Numbered from the stretch's first letter, positions 24,335 through 33,645 are shown. The stretch is DNA of 64,000 nt from Arthrobacter zhaoxinii (GCF_024385505.1 NZ_JANFLT010000002.1:186001-250000); one strand, 5' to 3'. A program made the numbers and translations. The notes: generated by a model not told the origin, from the letters alone.

Positions 24335-26233
24335 TTACGCCTGCGGCTGGCGGGCCGGCAGCAGGGGTGCGAAGAACTCGGTGAGCTCGGCCGAGGCAGT
24401 CAGCGGCAGCACGTTGGCCACGTACTGGTCCGGGCGGACCACCACCACGGCGCCGTTCCGGGAAATCCCGCGCTGCTCGAAGATGTCGGCGGTCGGGTCC
24501 GCGCCGTAGACCTTCGCCAGGTTGTCGAGCTGGAACGGTCCGACCTGCGGCTTGAACAGCGCCGGCACGGCGCCGAGGTCGATGCCCGTGTGGTCCTGCT
24601 GGTAGATGACCTTCACATCGAACCAGGCATCCCGGTCCGCGCCTTCCGGCGTGGCCGCGAGCGGAGAGTCCGGGGCGGTGTCCAGCCATTCGGCCAGCTC
24701 GGTGACGGCCGACGGGGTGCCGGCGGCTGCGGCGTCGGCGAAGACGTAGATCCGCCATTTGCCGTTCGCCCGCGCCTGGTGGCCCAGCTGCACCGGGTTG
24801 GTGTCGCAGACCCGCAGCACGGGTGCGGACTTGAAGCGCTTGCCGAGGGGGAAGCCGGCGGCCAGTTCCTGGTGCCGAGGCTCGGCAATGAGCACGGAGG
24901 GGGTGTACTCGGTCATGAACCCGGCCGGGAACTCGGCGGTGCGCACGTAGAAGTCCTCCAGGTCCGAGGGGTTCTCGAACTCTTCGGGCCTCTTCGCCAT
25001 GAGCGTGGACCACTCTTTGTCGAAGTCGATGAGGTTCTTCGCGACCACCTGGCGTTCCGCGGAATAGGTGGAAAGCAGGCTTTCCGGGCTGCGGCCGTCC
25101 AGCACGTGGCCGAGTTTCCAGCCCAGGTTGAAGCCGTCCTGCATGGAGACGTTCATGCCCTGGCCGGCCTTGGCGCTGTGCGTGTGGCAGGCGTCGCCGG
25201 TGATGAAGACGCGCGGGGTGCGGGTGCCGAGATCCTCGGTGCGGACGTCGTCGAACCGGTCGGTGAGCCGGTGACCCACTTCGTACACGCTGTGCCAGGC
25301 GACGTTGCGGACGTCGAGCGTATACGGGGCCATGATGCCGTTGGCCTTGGCAATGATCTGGTCAATGGAGGTCTTTCGGACGGCGCCGTTGTCGTCTTCG
25401 GGCACAACGCCGAGGTCCACGTACATGCGGAACAGGTGCCCGCCCTCGCGCGGGATGAGCAGGATGCTGCCGCCGTTGGAGGACTGGATGGCGCACTTGG
25501 TGCGGATATCCGGGAAGTCGGTGTTGGCCAGGACGTCCATGACGCCCCACGCGTGGTTCGCCTTGTCTCCGGCCATGGTGGCGCCGATGGATTCGCGGAC
25601 CTTGCTGCGGGCGCCGTCGGAGCCCACCACGTACTTGGCCCGCACCGTGCGTTCGGTGCCCTCATCCGGACCGGCGGTGGACAGGAGGGTGACGGCGACG
25701 GGGTACTCGGCGTCGTCGTCGACCTCCAGGCCGCGGAACTCGAAGCCGTAGTCGGGCCGCATACGGGTGGGCGAGTTGGCCATGAACCGGGCGAAGTAAT
25801 CCAGCACGCGGGCCTGGTTGACGATCAGGTGCGGGAATTCGCTGATCCCGGCCGGATCATCCAGGGCGCGGCCGGAGCGCACGATGTTCTCCGGGTGCTC
25901 CGGGTCCGGACGCCAGAAGCACATTTCGGAGATGCGGTAGGCCTCGGCGGTGATTTCCTCGGCGAATCCGAAGGCCTGGAAGGTTTCCACGCTGCGGGCC
26001 TGGATGCCGTCCGCCTGGCCGATCGCGAGGCGGCTGTCCCGTCGCTCCACAATGCGGGTGGTGATACTCGGGAACTGTGACAGCTGTGCGGCGGTGAGCA
26101 TCCCGGCGGGGCCGGAGCCGACGATCAGCACGTCCACTTTGTCGGGCAGGTCGGCGGGCCTGTCGATACCGGTGCCGGCCGCCGGCTCGATGCGGGGGTC
26201 GCCGGATACGTAACCGTGATGGTGGAACTGCAC
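24335..26233 (-). CDS. 3-hydroxybenzoate 4-monooxygenase-like flavoprotein hydroxylase
   Basis: 632 residues, the length of phenol 2-monooxygenase / 3-hydroxybenzoate hydroxylases. FAD motifs are VDVLIVGSGPAGML near residue 35 and GDACHTHSAKAGQGMNVSMQD, and the C-terminal third is a thioredoxin-like domain without the CXXC. GTG 26233 is chosen because GAGGA lies 5 bases upstream; an alternative GTG is 12 bases earlier. It would hydroxylate 3-hydroxybenzoate or a related phenol to a catechol-type acid with NAD(P)H and O2. Two palindromes typical of IclR targets lie in its promoter, which fits control by the aromatic substrate. Confidence 0.82.
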   Translation of the reverse strand: MQFHHHGYVSGDPRIEPAAGTGIDRPADLPDKVDVLIVGSGPAGMLTAAQLSQFPSITTRIVERRDSRLAIGQADGIQARSVETFQAFGFAEEITAEAYRISEMCFWRPDPEHPENIVRSGRALDDPAGISEFPHLIVNQARVLDYFARFMANSPTRMRPDYGFEFRGLEVDDDAEYPVAVTLLSTAGPDEGTERTVRAKYVVGSDGARSKVRESIGATMAGDKANHAWGVMDVLANTDFPDIRTKCAIQSSNGGSILLIPREGGHLFRMYVDLGVVPEDDNGAVRKTSIDQIIAKANGIMAPYTLDVRNVAWHSVYEVGHRLTDRFDDVRTEDLGTRTPRVFITGDACHTHSAKAGQGMNVSMQDGFNLGWKLGHVLDGRSPESLLSTYSAERQVVAKNLIDFDKEWSTLMAKRPEEFENPSDLEDFYVRTAEFPAGFMTEYTPSVLIAEPRHQELAAGFPLGKRFKSAPVLRVCDTNPVQLGHQARANGKWRIYVFADAAAAGTPSAVTELAEWLDTAPDSPLAATPEGADRDAWFDVKVIYQQDHTGIDLGAVPALFKPQVGPFQLDNLAKVYGADPTADIFEQRGISRNGAVVVVRPDQYVANVLPLTASAELTEFFAPLLPARQPQA

Positions 26234-26275
26234 GGGGGTCCTCACTTCGTTGTGCCGTAGGTGCCCGCCGATCGT

Positions 26276-26310
26276 GTTCGTTATTTGAACAGAACGTTCG
26301 ATAGTCGAAC
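26276..26310. promoter_or_regulatory. Twin IclR-type operators upstream of the hydroxylase
   Basis: GTTCGATAGTCGAAC (26296-26310) is a perfect palindrome apart from its central 3 bases, and GTTCGTTATTTGAAC (26276-26290) is a weaker copy. Their centres are 20 bp apart, two helical turns. GTTCG-based repeats are typical of IclR regulators of aromatic catabolism (PobR/PcaU-like). No IclR gene is in the window. Confidence 0.6.
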
Positions 26311-26385
26311 CGCCGGTGGTCTAGTCACCGTACCGGAGACATGACGTGCGTCACAAGCAGGACCGCGCCGTGCGTCTTTCCGGTG

Positions 26386-26586
26386 TCACTCCCCCTCGGC
26401 CTGCCGGAGCCGGGACACCGTAATCCCCACGAATGCTCCCGCTGCGGCCACCAGCAGCAAAGCGAGGGCGATCATGGCGATTCGGATCGGAAGCGGGGAA
26501 ACCGCGACGCTCGAAAGGGAAATTCCCGTACCCATCAGTGCGAGGAAAATCGCTGCAAAGGCCGGGGTTTTCGCTGAGGTGCTCAT
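26386..26586 (-). CDS. Small two-helix membrane protein
   Basis: 66 residues with two clear hydrophobic helices: AFAAIFLALMGTGISLSSVAV and IRIAMIALALLLVAAAGAFVGI, ending in a basic/acidic tail SRLRQAEGE. No known domain. The ATG at 26586 is chosen since the upstream in-frame extension runs across the start of the divergent dehydrogenase gene and is not hydrophobic or conserved in style. The Shine-Dalgarno is weak (GAAG). It is too short for function to be guessed. Confidence 0.55.
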   Translation of the reverse strand: MSTSAKTPAFAAIFLALMGTGISLSSVAVSPLPIRIAMIALALLLVAAAGAFVGITVSRLRQAEGE

Positions 26587-26719
26587 TGCTTCAATATTCA
26601 GCGGGAGCGGATTCCTGTCAACTAAGGGGATATGCCGCCGGAGCGGCGGAGTGCCCGTGGTTGCAGCCGGGCACGGTAGCTTGGTGCCCATCAGGCCAAC
26701 CGCCAGCAGGGAAGAGTTC

Positions 26720-27676
26720 ATGACTGTTACATGCGCAGTGATCGACGATTATCAGCAAGCCGCCACCCGGTTCGCCGACTGGGAACAGCTGGCTGATCAG
26801 GTGGAGCTGACCGTCTTCTCCGACCACCTGGCCGACGAGGACGCCGTCGCCGCACGCCTGGCCGGGTTCGACGTCGTCGTCGTCATGCGCGAGCGCACCC
26901 CCTTTCCGGCGACCCTGCTTGCCCGGCTGCCCCGCCTGAAACTGCTGGTGACCACCGGGGCGCGCAACGCCTCGATCGATCTGCCGGCAGCCCGGGAGCA
27001 GGGTGTGACCGTCTGCGGGACGGCCAGCAATTCGGCCCCGCCCGCAGAGCTGACCTGGGCGCTGATCCTGGGACTCTCCCGGCACCTGGTCCCGGAGGCA
27101 ACCGCGCTCCGGGACCGCGGACCCTGGCAGCAGACCATCGGCACCGATCTGGACGGCGCCACGCTCGGGCTGCTGGGGTTGGGGAAAATCGGCTCACAGG
27201 TTGCACGGGTAGGCGCGGCGTTCGGGATGGACGTCCTCGCCTGGAGCCAGAATCTCACCGCCGAACGTGCCGAAGCCGCCGGAGCCCGGCTCGCTTCCTC
27301 CAAGGAAGCGCTGCTGGCGGCGTCCGACATCGTGTCCGTCCATCTGGTGCTGAGCGACCGAACGCGCGGGCTGCTCGGGGCCGGGGAGCTGGCGCTGATG
27401 AAGCCGGGCGCTTTCCTGATCAACACCTCCCGGGCCGGGATAGTCGACCAGCCCGCACTGCTCCATGCGTTACGGCAGCAGATGATTGCCGGCGCCGGGC
27501 TGGACGTGTTTGCCGAAGAGCCGCTGCCCGAGGATTCCCCGTTCCGCAACCTGCCCAACGTCCTGGCAACCCCGCACCTCGGCTACGTCACCGAGCTGAA
27601 CTACCGCACGTTCTTTCCGCAAGCGGTGGAGGACATCTCCGCGTTCCTGGCAGGCACCCCGATCCGGACTCTATAG
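26720..27676 (+). CDS. D-isomer-specific 2-hydroxyacid dehydrogenase
   Basis: 318 residues. The NAD-binding loop is LLGLGKIGSQVARVGAAFGM (about residues 150-170). Family catalytic features follow: LINTSRAGIVDQPALLHAL, GAGLDVFAEEPLPEDSPF (acidic residue) and NVLATPHLGYVTE with the catalytic His. It reversibly reduces a 2-keto acid to the D-2-hydroxy acid. AGGGAAGAG precedes the ATG at 26720. It is divergent from the 66-residue membrane protein. The substrate could be glyoxylate/hydroxypyruvate or another 2-oxoacid. Confidence 0.9.
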   Translation: MTVTCAVIDDYQQAATRFADWEQLADQVELTVFSDHLADEDAVAARLAGFDVVVVMRERTPFPATLLARLPRLKLLVTTGARNASIDLPAAREQGVTVCGTASNSAPPAELTWALILGLSRHLVPEATALRDRGPWQQTIGTDLDGATLGLLGLGKIGSQVARVGAAFGMDVLAWSQNLTAERAEAAGARLASSKEALLAASDIVSVHLVLSDRTRGLLGAGELALMKPGAFLINTSRAGIVDQPALLHALRQQMIAGAGLDVFAEEPLPEDSPFRNLPNVLATPHLGYVTELNYRTFFPQAVEDISAFLAGTPIRTL

Positions 27677-27747
27677 CCGCCGCGGACGTTCGGCTTTCCG
27701 CCCGCATCGTCTTCTGGCCGGGGCCGCGGACTCCTATTCTTTGTGCC

Positions 27748-28954
27748 ATGCCGCATCTGCCGCGCCCGCCGCTTCCTGCGGCTCGCATTTCGGACGAAAC
27801 GCACCGAGTCACCACCTTTGAACTCTTCTTCGACCTGGTCTTCGTGTTCGCCTTCACCCAGGTCACCGGCTTTATGGTGCATGAGTATTCGTTCCTGGGG
27901 GTGCTGCAGGGGATGGTCATCCTGACCCTGCTGTGGTGGTCCTGGGCGCCCTTCTCCTGGCTCGCCAACCAGGCACACGCCGATGAAGGACTCATGCGGT
28001 TCGGCCTGTCCGCCGTCATGGTGGCCATTTTCATTGCCGCACTGGCCATCCCCGAGGCCTTCAAAGACCTCGACGGCGGCCTCGACGGTCCACTGGTCCT
28101 TGCCCTGGCATACACCGCGGTCCGGATCCTGCACCTGGGGCTGTACGTGTATGCGGCCGGAAACGATCATCCGCTGCGCCGCCAGGTAGCCAAGCTGACC
28201 GTCACCGCCGCCCTGGGAGCGGCACTGGTCATCACCGGGGCGCTGCTGGGCGGAACCGCGCAGACCTGGTTCTGGCTCGCCGGCATGGCGTTGGACACCG
28301 GCATCACTTTCCTCATCTCCTGGCCACGGGAACTGGCGGGTCCATTCGGCGGCGCACTGGACCGAGCGGTACGGCCTCGTCATCATCCTCGCTCTCGGCG
28401 AATCCATCGTCTCCATCGGCGTGGGCGCCTCCGAGGTGCCCGTCAGCATCCCGGTGCTTGCCGGTGCGGCGGCAGGTATCTGCTTGTCCATCGGGCTCTG
28501 GTGGCTCTACTTCGACGTCACGGCAGTAGCTGCCGAACACCGTTTCGCCGCACTGCGCGGAGCCGTCCGGTCGTCGGCCGCCGTCGTCGCGTACACCTAC
28601 CTGCATCTGCCCCTCGTGGCCGGCATTGTCCTCACGGCCCTGGGCGTGGAGGACGCGCTGGCCCATGTGGAGGAGGGCAAGACCCTGGGCCGCGTCGGGG
28701 CTTTCGCGTTGTTCGGCGGACCGGCACTGTACCTGCTCGCCAGCGCGGGCTTCTGGCGGAGGATGGGCGGCGGCTGGAAGAAGTGGCGGCTGGGCACGGC
28801 TGTGCTGATGCTGGTCCTGATAGCTGCTGCTCCGTCGTTGACCTCCCTGGCGGCGCTTCTCCTCGTCACCGCACTGATTGTGGCGCTGGTTGCCGTGGAG
28901 AGCCTGCTCTACCGCGAGGTCCGGAACCGTGTACGGGGCGCGCACGCGGGCTGA
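27748..28954 (+). pseudogene. ltrA: Low temperature requirement protein A (LtrA), frameshifted
   Basis: The LtrA membrane family is recognised from RISDETHRVTTFELFFDLVFVFAFTQVT near the start and, in the next frame, YGLVIILALGESIVSIGVGAS followed by the C-terminal helices to a stop at 28954. The first frame is good up to LISWPRE (about 28330), then changes to meaningless Arg/His-rich sequence, while the +1 frame continues with NWRVHSAAHWTERYGL. An extra G in CCACGGGAACTGG (CGGG for CGG) would explain it exactly. Restored, the protein would be about 400 residues with many helices. It is either a real mutation or a homopolymer sequencing error. Confidence 0.85.
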
Positions 28955-28984
28955 CGCGGGGTGCGCACGCGGGCTGACGCGGGG
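28940..28984. repeat. Tandem 22-bp duplication at the ltrA stop
   Basis: GCGCACGCGGGCTGACGCGG plus two G occurs at 28940-28961 and again at 28963-28984. The first copy holds the TGA stop of ltrA. It resembles the stop-spanning duplication at 23283. Confidence 0.75.
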
Positions 28985-29025
28985 CAGCACGGGCTGGAGC
29001 CTGCGAACGGCGTGACCTGGTGGTT

Positions 29026-29114
29026 GGATTCCCTGCGTTTTGGGCAAATCCCTGCAGTTTGTGACAATCCCTGCGCTGCGCGCCGCAGGGATTGTCACGA
29101 ACCGCAGGGATTCC
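29026..29114. repeat. Nested inverted-repeat element
   Basis: Perfect 15-bp arms GTGACAATCCCTGCG (29061-29075) and CGCAGGGATTGTCAC (29084-29098) are separated by 8 bases. Outer partial copies of ATCCCTGC and GCAGGGATT flank them, giving five CCCTGC-type cores in under 90 bp. It lies between ltrA and the YnfA-family gene and could fold as a large cruciform or act as a terminator. Confidence 0.7.
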
Positions 29115-29234
29115 GACACTGTGCAGGAAATCCGGCGCTGGCCGACTGGCCACACGTCCGCATCCCCCGGCCGCCCGTCGATCCCCCGCCCCCCTCCGGT
29201 CGCTCCCTTCCAAACCTGCGGCAGGATGGATGCC

Positions 29235-29543
29235 ATGACCGTTGCAAAAACCATTCTGCTGTTCCTCCTGGCCGCTGCCGCCGAAATCGGCGGAGCCTGG
29301 CTGGTGTGGCAGTCCGTGCGGGAGGACCGGGCGTGGTGGTGGGCGGGTCTGGGAGTGATGGCCCTGGGCGCCTACGGTTTCGTGGCGACGCTGCAGCCGG
29401 ACGCACACTTCGGCCGGATCCTAGCCGCGTACGGCGGAGTCTTCGTGGCCGGATCGCTGGTCTGGGGCATGGTCTTCGACGGCTTCCGGCCCGACCGCTG
29501 GGACCTCTTCGGCTCACTGATCTGCCTCGCGGGGTGGCCGTGA
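29235..29543 (+). CDS. YnfA-family (UPF0060) membrane protein with frameshifted C-terminus
   Basis: 102 residues as read. The family is evident: [19 protein letters not shown] at the N-terminus, then [32 protein letters not shown] and [14 protein letters not shown]. YnfA relatives end with a [10 protein letters not shown]-like tail. Here the frame reads AGWP and stops, while the next frame supplies exactly [10 protein letters not shown] up to a stop at 29575. One missing G in the GCGGGGTGGCC run explains this. The four helices are intact, so the protein may still fold. Function of the family is uncertain; small-drug efflux has been suggested. Confidence 0.82.
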   Translation: MTVAKTILLFLLAAAAEIGGAWLVWQSVREDRAWWWAGLGVMALGAYGFVATLQPDAHFGRILAAYGGVFVAGSLVWGMVFDGFRPDRWDLFGSLICLAGWP

Positions 29544-29756
29544 TTATGTTCGCGCCCCGCAGCCCGGTGTCATAAAAGATCTCAGGAGCCAGGGAAGCAG
29601 CCCGGAAAGACGGCGGCGTCCAATCTTCCCGACCCCGGACCCATCCCCTCGGGGAGGCCAATCCGCTATTCTGTGGACGTCGGCCGCCGTACAGTGTCCG
29701 ACCCCCGCGAGACCTGCCGGACGGCGCAACAAGCCGCTGCAGAGAGGCCGCCGATT

Positions 29757-31190
29757 ATGGACACCAAGGTTCAGCACCCGAGCGTTGCGGACCGCGTGGC
29801 AGTTGGCAAGGATCGCCGCCAGGCAGCACCCGTCTCCGCCCACCAAGGCTGGGTTCCCGCGTCCGCCCGGCCGGACCCCGTCGCGCTCCTCGAAGAACAG
29901 AACCTCACCCGCGATCCGGACCTCGTGCCGGTGCGTCACGGCCGGATGCTTGATTCCCCGTTGACCTTCTACCGGGGTGCAGCCAAGATCATGGCCGCGG
30001 ATCTCAAGGACACCCCTCGATCCGGCCTGGCCACCCAGCTGTGCGGCGACGCCCATTTGTCGAACTTCGGGGTATTCGCCTCACCCGAGCGCACCCTGCT
30101 GTTCGACCTGAATGACTTCGACGAAACACTTCCGGGACCATTCGAGTACGACGTGCTGCGGATGTCCGCGAGTTTCACCATTGCGGCCAGGAACAACTCC
30201 TTCACCGACGAAGAGGCGCGCTCGGCAACCCTTGCCGCGGTTCGGGCTTACCGCGAAGCGATGCGGGAGTTCGCACAAATGGGAACCATGGACATCTGGT
30301 ACGCGCGTCTGACGGAGCAGGACATTTTGTCAACGATCCAGCTGGGGGCGGACACCGGCAAGGGCAAGGCGGCCAAAAAGGCGGCGAAGCAGATGGGCAA
30401 GACGGCGAAGAAGACCGCTCGGAAGGCTCGTTCCCGGGACAGCCTGCAGGCTCTCGCCAAGCTGGCTGAGCTCGTGGACGGGAAGTACCGCATCATCAGC
30501 CAGCCGCCGATCGTCATCCCGCTCAGGGAGTTCGGTGATTCGTTCGGTTTGTCCGCGGATCAGATGTGGGAGGAATCCCGCGAACAGCTCCGGTCCTACC
30601 GGACCACGTTGCAGGATGACAGGCGCCACCTCCTCGAGCGCTTCGAGATTGTCGATATTGCCCGCAAGGTGGTGGGTGTGGGCAGCGTCGGCACGCGGGG
30701 CTTCATCGCGTTGCTTCAGGGCCGCGATTCAGACGACCCGCTGTTCCTGCAGGTGAAGGAAGCAACACGGTCGGTCCTTGAGGACCACCTGCCCAAAAGC
30801 AGATACCGCCAGCCGGGCCAGCGCGTGGTGCAGGGCCAGCGAAGAATGCAGGCCGCCAGTGACATTTTCCTGGGCTGGACCAAGGGAGTGCAGGAAAACC
30901 GGTACCTGTACTGGCGCCAGCTGCGGGACATGAAGGGCTCGGTAGTGGTGGAAACGATGAAACCCCGCGGGATGCAGTTTTACGCCCGCACCTGCGGCTG
31001 GACCCTGGCCCGGGCCCACGCCAGATCGGGAGATCCGATCGCGATTGCCGCCTATCTTGGCAAGAGCGAGAAGTTCGACAACTCGGTCACCGACTTCTGC
31101 GAGCGGTACGCAGATCAAAACGAGCAGGATTACCAGACCTTCGCGGACGCGGTACGTTCCGGGCGGCTGCCCGCGGTCGAAGGGGTCTAG
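29757..31190 (+). CDS. DUF2252 family protein
   Basis: 477 residues from ATG 29757 (AGAGAGG upstream). The DUF2252 signature is clear: PVRHGRMLDSPLTFYRGAAKIMAADL, then CGDAHLSNFGVFASPERTLLFDLNDFDET, the latter like a kinase-type HGDxHxxN catalytic loop (here GDAHLSNFG) with a DLNDFD metal motif. The family shares the aminoglycoside phosphotransferase-like fold but no substrate is known. Residues about 200-225 hold a Lys/Ala-rich insertion (GKGKAAKKAAKQMGKTAKK) that looks like a flexible basic linker. The gene stands alone. Confidence 0.87.
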   Translation: MDTKVQHPSVADRVAVGKDRRQAAPVSAHQGWVPASARPDPVALLEEQNLTRDPDLVPVRHGRMLDSPLTFYRGAAKIMAADLKDTPRSGLATQLCGDAHLSNFGVFASPERTLLFDLNDFDETLPGPFEYDVLRMSASFTIAARNNSFTDEEARSATLAAVRAYREAMREFAQMGTMDIWYARLTEQDILSTIQLGADTGKGKAAKKAAKQMGKTAKKTARKARSRDSLQALAKLAELVDGKYRIISQPPIVIPLREFGDSFGLSADQMWEESREQLRSYRTTLQDDRRHLLERFEIVDIARKVVGVGSVGTRGFIALLQGRDSDDPLFLQVKEATRSVLEDHLPKSRYRQPGQRVVQGQRRMQAASDIFLGWTKGVQENRYLYWRQLRDMKGSVVVETMKPRGMQFYARTCGWTLARAHARSGDPIAIAAYLGKSEKFDNSVTDFCERYADQNEQDYQTFADAVRSGRLPAVEGV

Positions 31191-31230
31191 CCCGCAGCCC
31201 GGCTTCTTGAGGAGAAACCGGCAGCGAACC

Positions 31231-33645
31231 TCATCCCGCCACGTACGCCGCCAGATGCTCCCCGGTCAGCGTGGACGCGTCCGCGACCAGATCCGCAGGT
31301 GTCCCCTCAAACACGATCCGCCCGCCGTCGCGCCCGGCGCCGGGACCCAGGTCGATGATCCAGTCGGCATGCGCCATCACAGCCTGGTGATGCTCAATCA
31401 CGATCACCGACTTCCCGGCATCCACCAGCCGGTCCAGCAGGGCCAGGAGCTGTTCGACGTCGGCCAGGTGCAGGCCGGTGGTCGGCTCGTCCAGCACGTA
31501 AATACCACCCTTGCCGCCCATGTTCGTGGCCAGCTTCAGCCGCTGCCGCTCCCCGCCGGACAGGGTGGTCAGCGGCTGCCCCAGATGCAGATAACCGAGC
31601 CCGACGTCGGCGAGCTGGCCCAGGATCCGATGTGCGGCAGGGGTGGCGGCCTCCCCTTCGGCGAAAAAGGCCTCAGCATCGGTGACCGACAAAGCCAGCA
31701 CCTCCGCAATGTCCTTGCCGCCCAGCCGGTATTCCAGCACGGAAGCCTGGAAGCGGCGGCCCTCGCAGTCCTCGCAGACCGATTCCACCGTGGCCATCAC
31801 ACCCAGCTCCGTATAAATGACCCCGGCACCGTTGCAGGCCGGGCAGGCCCCCTCGGAGTTGGAGGAGAACAGGGCCGGCTTCACCCCGTTGGCCTTCGCA
31901 AACGCCTTCCGGATCGGTTCCAGCAGGCCGGTGTAGGTGGCCGGATTGCTGCGCCGGGAGCCGCGGATCGGGCTCTGGTCCACCGTCACCACACCCTCCC
32001 GGCCGGACACCGACCCGGTGATCAGCGAGCTCTTGCCGGAGCCGGCCACCCCTGTCAGCACCACCAGCACCCCCAGCGGAATGTCGACGTCGACGTCGCG
32101 CAGGTTGTTGGTGGCGGCGGCGCGCACCTGCAGGGACGACGACGACGGCCGCACCGACTCCTTGAGCCGCGCCCGGTCCCCCAGATGCCGGCCGGTCAGC
32201 GTACCGCTGTCCCGCAGTCCGGCGAGCGGGCCCTCGAAGGTGACCGTGCCGCCGTCGGTGCCGGCACCGGGTCCCAGGTCCACCACGTGGTCCGCAATGC
32301 CGATGGTTTCGGGCTTGTGCTCCACCACCAGTACGGTGTTGCCCTTGTCCCGCAGCTGCAGCAGGAGCTGGTTCATCCGGGCAATGTCATGCGGATGCAG
32401 GCCGATGGTCGGCTCGTCGAAGACGTAGGTGACGTCGGTGAGCGAGGAGCCCAGATGCCGGATCATCTTGGTCCGCTGCGATTCGCCGCCGGAGAGGGTG
32501 CCCGAGGGCCGGTCCAGGGACAGGTAGCCCAGCCCGATTTCCGCAAACGCGTCCAGCAGGTGCTGCAGGCCGGTCAGCAGCGGAGCCACGGAGGGTTCCT
32601 TCAGCCCGCGAACCCAGCCGGCCAGGTCGCTGATCTGCATGGCGCAGACGTCGGCGATGTTGACGCCGTCGATCTTCGAGGAACGTGCCTCCGGACTGAT
32701 CCGGGTGCCGTCGCATTCGGGGCAGGTGCTGAAGGTGATGGCCCGGTCCACGAAGGCGCGGATGTGCGGCTGCATTGCTTCGGGGTCCTTGGACAGCATG
32801 GACTTGGAGATCTTCGGGATGAGGCCTTCATAGGTGAGGTTGATGCCCTCCACCTTGATCTTGACGGGCTCCTTGTAGAGCAGGTCGTGCAGCTCGCGCT
32901 TAGTGAACTTGGCAATCGGCTTGTCCATGTTAAAGAACCCGGAACCTGCGTAGATCCGCCCGAACCAGCCCTCCATGCTGTAGCCGGGCACGGTGATCGC
33001 GCCTTCGGACAGCGATTTCGCGTCGTCGTACAGGGCCGTGAGATCGAAGTCGGTGACCGCTCCGGTGCCCTCGCAGCGCGGGCACATGCCGCCGAGCCGG
33101 TTATAGGTGGCCTTCTCCGCCCGGGTCTTGCCGTCGCCGCGCTCCACCGTAATGGCGCCGGACGCCTTCACGGACGGGACGTTGAAGGAATAGGCGTTGG
33201 GCGGGCCGATGGAGGGTTTCCCCAGCCGGCTGAACAGGATCCGCAGCATCGCGTTGGCGTCCGTGGCGGTGCCGACCGTGGAGCGCGGGTTCGACCCCAT
33301 CCGCTCCTGATCCACGATGATCGCCGTGGTCAGCCCCTCCAGCAGGTCCACCTCCGGGCGGGCGAGTGCGGGCATAAAGCCCTGCACAAACGCACTGTAG
33401 GTTTCGTTGATCAGCCGCTGGGATTCGGCGGCCACGGTGCCGAACACCAGCGAACTCTTGCCGGAGCCGGATACCCCGGTGAACACCGTCAGCCGCCGTT
33501 TGGGGATCTCGATGCTGATGTCCCGCAGGTTGTTCACCCGCGCCCCCTGCACCCGGATCACGTCGTGGCTGTCCGCTGCATGCGCTCCCTGCCCGGGACC
33601 GGCGCCGCCGCGTGTGCCTGTCCCGGCGGTGGTGTCCGTGCTCAT
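31231..33645 (-). CDS. UvrA2-like ABC-type excinuclease subunit A homolog
   Basis: 804 residues, shorter than housekeeping UvrA (about 940), as in the UvrA2/DrrC-like group that lacks the UvrB-binding region. Two ABC modules are present: Walker A GVSGSGKSS and GVAGSGKSS; signatures TLSGGESQR and TLSGGERQR; Walker B YVFDEPT and YVLDEPT. Zinc-finger cysteines occur as CPRCEGTG, CPECDGTR, CPACNGAG and CEDCEG. Such proteins are linked to resistance to DNA-binding drugs and repair tolerance. It is monocistronic; the N-terminal 28 residues are low-complexity Gly/Thr. Confidence 0.9.
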   Translation of the reverse strand: MSTDTTAGTGTRGGAGPGQGAHAADSHDVIRVQGARVNNLRDISIEIPKRRLTVFTGVSGSGKSSLVFGTVAAESQRLINETYSAFVQGFMPALARPEVDLLEGLTTAIIVDQERMGSNPRSTVGTATDANAMLRILFSRLGKPSIGPPNAYSFNVPSVKASGAITVERGDGKTRAEKATYNRLGGMCPRCEGTGAVTDFDLTALYDDAKSLSEGAITVPGYSMEGWFGRIYAGSGFFNMDKPIAKFTKRELHDLLYKEPVKIKVEGINLTYEGLIPKISKSMLSKDPEAMQPHIRAFVDRAITFSTCPECDGTRISPEARSSKIDGVNIADVCAMQISDLAGWVRGLKEPSVAPLLTGLQHLLDAFAEIGLGYLSLDRPSGTLSGGESQRTKMIRHLGSSLTDVTYVFDEPTIGLHPHDIARMNQLLLQLRDKGNTVLVVEHKPETIGIADHVVDLGPGAGTDGGTVTFEGPLAGLRDSGTLTGRHLGDRARLKESVRPSSSSLQVRAAATNNLRDVDVDIPLGVLVVLTGVAGSGKSSLITGSVSGREGVVTVDQSPIRGSRRSNPATYTGLLEPIRKAFAKANGVKPALFSSNSEGACPACNGAGVIYTELGVMATVESVCEDCEGRRFQASVLEYRLGGKDIAEVLALSVTDAEAFFAEGEAATPAAHRILGQLADVGLGYLHLGQPLTTLSGGERQRLKLATNMGGKGGIYVLDEPTTGLHLADVEQLLALLDRLVDAGKSVIVIEHHQAVMAHADWIIDLGPGAGRDGGRIVFEGTPADLVADASTLTGEHLAAYVAG

